Source of the DNA: an uncultured Bacteroidales bacterium
GTDB taxonomy: Bacteria > Bacteroidota > Bacteroidia > Bacteroidales > Paludibacteraceae
NCBI GenBank assembly: GCA_937901025.1
Contig: CALCGR010000063.1
Location: forward strand, 1-28,707
DNA: 28,707 nucleotides
Reading direction: 5' to 3'
Below are positions 26,632 through 28,707 of the stretch, piece by piece (position 1 is the first letter of the stretch; each line of letters begins with the position of its first letter). A program made the position numbers and the translations under genes. Below the pieces are notes generated by a model, which worked only from the letters and a program-made list of their open reading frames with translations, did no database searches and had not been told where the DNA came from.

Positions 26632-27808
26632 ACAATGTCGTTAAGTCTGTTTGCAAGAAATCTTCAATAGGGAAGGCTCCTGGGCCGATAAGAAGAGAAC
26701 GATACGGATGAAAGAGTTCTTCAAAGACTTGGAGACCTTTGGTAAATTTTTCCTCATTGCTTTTTACTTCAATAGCAATCACCCGACCATTACGGACCAA
26801 GACGAAATCAACTTCATTATTACCTTCACGCCAATAGTACACTTTAAAGTTACAGCGATATGCCTCGTTGACCAAATAAGCACCAACAGCAGATTCAACC
26901 CAACGTCCCCAGCGTTTAGGATCTTGATGGGTGGTGGTAAAGTTACCATCATCATAGATGCTGAGCAAAGCATTGTTATACACTTGATATTTGGGAACAC
27001 TGGCACGGCGACGGGCCTTATCCATAGCAAACTTTTGCAACCCGCAAACCATTCCTGCTGTATCTAACAAGTCTAAATAGCCTGTTAAAGTAGTTGTGTT
27101 TCCTGCATCTTGAAGTTGTCCTATCATCTTAGTCAGTGATAATATCTGTCCTGAATAAGCAGAACTGAGTTCAAATGTTTGACGCAAGAGTGCCGGTTTG
27201 TTAATAGGTGTATCAACTAAGATATCATTATTAATGGTTGCTGCCACAATAGAAGACCCAATATATTCGCGCCAACGATCGGGCTCTGCGATAAGACCGG
27301 CCGCACCGGGATACCCTCCATAATAGATGTATTGGTCAAGATTAAAGCCAAACGCTTGTTGCATTTCCGACCAAGACCAATTTGGCAATTTGATTACCTC
27401 AAAACGTCCTTTAAGACTTTCGGATTGTCCTCGTTCAAGACGCATACGAGAAGACCCTAAAAGCAAAACTTTAATATTGACATCATTAAAGGTATCCGAA
27501 TCCCATTCTTTTTTTATTACTTCTGCCCATTGATATAACCGTTGGACCTCATCTATAACCAGTATCATTTCGTCCAAATTCTCGTTCTTCATCCGAGAAC
27601 GCGCTGATTGCCAACACGAACTAATCCACGTAGCTTGAGAGACAGGAATGTTATCCGCGGAGAAATGCATAACGGGCATATCTATAGACTGAATAACTTG
27701 CTTAATTAGGGTCGTTTTACCCACTTGTCGAGGGCCTTCAATAATCTGAATGAACTTGCGTGGCTCTCGCAATCGTCTTGTAATCAATTGAAACTGAACT
27801 CGTTGCAT
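26624..27808 (-). CDS. AAA ATPase of the AAA_14/DUF4143 type
   Basis: This 394-residue cytoplasmic protein has a Walker A motif GPRQVGKT (25-32, Lys31), a Walker B LVIDEVQ (83-89) and a LLLGSS strand (115-120). The C-terminal DUF4143 region ends with a PD-(D/E)xK-like core: E332-V-D334, then IEVKS with Glu347 and Lys349. Family members are widespread, often multi-copy in Bacteroidales, and lack a settled function. A nuclease or toxin-like role has been suggested for the fold but is not shown here. Length is normal. The gene has its own promoter (27881-27912) and a pair of operator-like repeats in its leader. It is not part of the surface operon, whose promoter lies after its stop. Confidence 0.92.
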   Translation of the reverse strand: MQRVQFQLITRRLREPRKFIQIIEGPRQVGKTTLIKQVIQSIDMPVMHFSADNIPVSQATWISSCWQSARSRMKNENLDEMILVIDEVQRLYQWAEVIKKEWDSDTFNDVNIKVLLLGSSRMRLERGQSESLKGRFEVIKLPNWSWSEMQQAFGFNLDQYIYYGGYPGAAGLIAEPDRWREYIGSSIVAATINNDILVDTPINKPALLRQTFELSSAYSGQILSLTKMIGQLQDAGNTTTLTGYLDLLDTAGMVCGLQKFAMDKARRRASVPKYQVYNNALLSIYDDGNFTTTHQDPKRWGRWVESAVGAYLVNEAYRCNFKVYYWREGNNEVDFVLVRNGRVIAIEVKSNEEKFTKGLQVFEELFHPYRSLLIGPGAFPIEDFLQTDLTTLFE

Positions 27809-27822
27809 AATTATATAAAATT

Positions 27823-27862
27823 TTACTCAATGGAATTAATAAAATTACTCAATTGAATGAGT
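27823..27862 (-). promoter_or_regulatory. Operator-like tandem repeats in the ATPase leader
   Basis: TTACTCAATGGAATTA (27823-27838) and TTACTCAATTGAATGA (27845-27860) differ at two of 16 positions and are spaced 22 bases apart, close to two helical turns. The right copy also forms an inverted repeat ACTCA-6-TGAGT (27847-27862). They lie between the predicted transcription start and the ATG, which is where a repressor could block transcription. This region also carries the 12-mer repeated at the gene's 3' end. Confidence 0.45.
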
Positions 27863-27880
27863 ATTTTTCATTTCACGCTG

Positions 27881-27912
27881 CAAAGGTACGATTTTTTTTT
27901 GATATGTGCAAA
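27881..27912 (-). promoter_or_regulatory. Bacteroidota-type promoter for the AAA ATPase
   Basis: A -33 TTTG (27912-27909), a 20-base spacer with an A-tract and a -7 TACCTTTG (27888-27881) are on the minus strand. The predicted start is near 27874, leaving a leader of about 65 bases that carries the two direct repeats. Confidence 0.78.
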
Positions 27913-27953
27913 TTTATTTGCAAAAATGATGGATTTAACTGCCATTGACACAC

Positions 27954-27992
27954 AAAAAAACACTACCAATCCTCTCGGAAGGGTAGTGTTTT
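27954..27992 (-). terminator. Rho-independent terminator with a GAGA tetraloop
   Basis: On the minus strand AAAACACTACC (27992-27982) pairs with GGTAGTGTTTT, followed by further T giving a run of 7. Inside, TCC-GAGA-GGA forms a tetraloop-capped upper stem after a small internal loop. It lies 19 bases downstream of the stop at 28011 and so ends that transcript before the ATPase promoter. Confidence 0.85.
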
Positions 27993-28010
27993 AAACAATA
28001 GGGCAATTAA

Positions 28011-28136
28011 TCAACGCTCTGAATCAACATAAACGCGGCACAGCCATTCGCCCTCGTCTTTAAGAAGAAAGAGCGTTCTTTCTGCGTTGCCACTCTTAGA
28101 TTCGCCGGTACAATTATGTTCATCGGATGTAAACAT
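28011..28136 (-). CDS. 3' end of an unidentified minus-strand gene, cut at the junction
   Basis: Forty-one codons end with TGA at 28011 and are followed by a strong terminator. The peptide ends KDEGEWLCRVYVDSER and includes ERTLFLLKDEGEWL, reminiscent of the last strand of small secreted or NTF2-like proteins, though I cannot assign it. An ATG at 28136 is the first codon seen, but the sequence to its right belongs to another gene, so the true start is probably missing. Base composition agrees with the genes on its left. Confidence 0.5.
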   Translation of the reverse strand: MFTSDEHNCTGESKSGNAERTLFLLKDEGEWLCRVYVDSER

Positions 28137-28141
28137 CTCAG
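28137..28141. other. Abrupt junction: chimeric assembly join or recombination breakpoint
   Basis: Left of about 28137 the sequence is A/T-rich with minus-strand genes. To the right, codons are GC-rich (35 of the first 60 bases from 28141 are G or C) and code on the plus strand. Two genes are cut at the same place: the minus-strand gene loses its 5' part and the symporter loses its N-terminus. Confidence 0.7.
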
Positions 28142-28707
28142 GCGTGACATTCATTTCCGTACCGGGCATGGTGGTCACCAAGGGCTTCTCCTACCTCCAG
28201 ATGTCCCTGGGCTTCATCATCGGCTACTTCATCATAGCCTACGTGCTCATCCCGCTCTTCTACAAGAAGAACCTCGTATCCATCTACGGCTACCTGGGAG
28301 AGCGTTTCGGCACATCGACCCACAAGACCGGAGCATGGTTCTTCTTCGTGTCCAAGATACTCGGAGCATCGGTGCGATTCTTCGTGGTCTGCGTAGTGCT
28401 GCAGAGCCTCGTGTTCGGCCCGCTCGGCGTCCCGTTCGTGGTCAACGTGCTCATCTCGGTGGCGCTTATCTGCCTCTACACCTCGCAGGGCGGAGTCAAG
28501 ACCGTCATCTGGACCGACACACTCAAGAGCTTCTGCCTCATCACCTCCGTGGTGCTCGGCATCATATTCATCGGCAAGGGTCTGGGCTTCAGCTTTGGTG
28601 GCCTCGTCAAGGCAGTGGCACATGACGAGACCTCGCGCATCTTCTTCTTCGACGATCCCAAGTCCGGCATCTATTTCTGGAAGCAGTTCCTCGGCGGCGC
28701 CTTCACC
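28138..28707 (+). CDS. Sodium:solute symporter (SSS family), fragment without N-terminus, open at the right edge
   Basis: A plus-strand frame of 190 codons encodes several transmembrane helices and SSS-family motifs: SGVTFISVPGMV at its start, YGYLGERFGTSTHKTGA, KILGASVRFFVV, and KTVIWTDTLKSFCL. In complete family members GVTFISVPG lies about 45-60 residues into the protein, so the first helix is missing. There is no in-frame ATG upstream before a stop at 28030. The family imports sugars, amino acids, sialic acid or similar solutes with sodium, and the substrate cannot be told. The codons favour G/C at the third position, unlike every other gene here. It is either a 5'-truncated pseudogene or part of another genome joined in assembly. 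Confidence 0.85.

Noticed and set aside
28138..28623. A 161-codon acidic, histidine-rich frame on the minus strand
   Set aside because: It is the complement of the symporter coding frame, and its composition (D, E, H, A) is what GC-rich membrane codons give in antisense.

Overview
The window looks like a piece of a Bacteroidales (Bacteroidota) genome, probably a metagenome-assembled contig. Four promoters match the Bacteroidota pattern (TTTG, about 20 bases, TAnnTTTG). Start codons lack Shine-Dalgarno sequences. The proteins are also typical of the order: BspA-type leucine-rich repeats, GLUG repeats, Big_2 Ig-like domains and short-lipobox lipoproteins. I cannot name a genus. No rRNA, tRNA, CRISPR array, transposase or integrase is visible. 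Every gene up to about 28136 lies on the minus strand, so transcription runs from right to left.

Left part (1-6555): a very large secreted surface protein (1791 codons in the window, running off the left edge) carries GLUG repeats, Ig-like domains and four copies of a ~160-residue repeat. Its ~230-base leader holds a G10 tract and a strong hairpin. Upstream is a secreted SGNH/GDSL hydrolase with its own promoter.

Central part (6582-26608): what looks like one ~20 kb operon of cell-envelope genes behind one recognisable promoter. In transcription order: a 277-aa LRR protein, a 353-aa helical protein, a 49-aa microprotein, a 1540-aa GLUG protein, lipoproteins L1 and L2, a 637-aa LRR protein, lipoproteins L3 and L4, a 1032-aa LRR protein, a 48-aa microprotein and a metallophosphoesterase lipoprotein. 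The seven genes from the 1540-aa protein to the 1032-aa protein are joined by four ATGA overlaps, one 22-base overlap and one 12-base gap. L1-L4 are divergent paralogues: lipobox, one hydrophobic segment, a long heptad-rich helix, then a shared C-terminal half. I recognise no named family. The set looks like a multi-subunit surface assembly and is the best candidate here for an undescribed system. Similarity to multi-component alpha-helical pore-forming proteins is only a topological hypothesis.

Right part (26624-28136): an AAA ATPase of the AAA_14/DUF4143 type with its own promoter and two operator-like direct repeats, then a strong terminator and the 3' end of an unidentified minus-strand gene. 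At about 28137 the sequence switches abruptly to GC-rich plus-strand coding sequence for a sodium:solute symporter lacking its N-terminus. This is most simply a chimeric assembly join or a recombination breakpoint.
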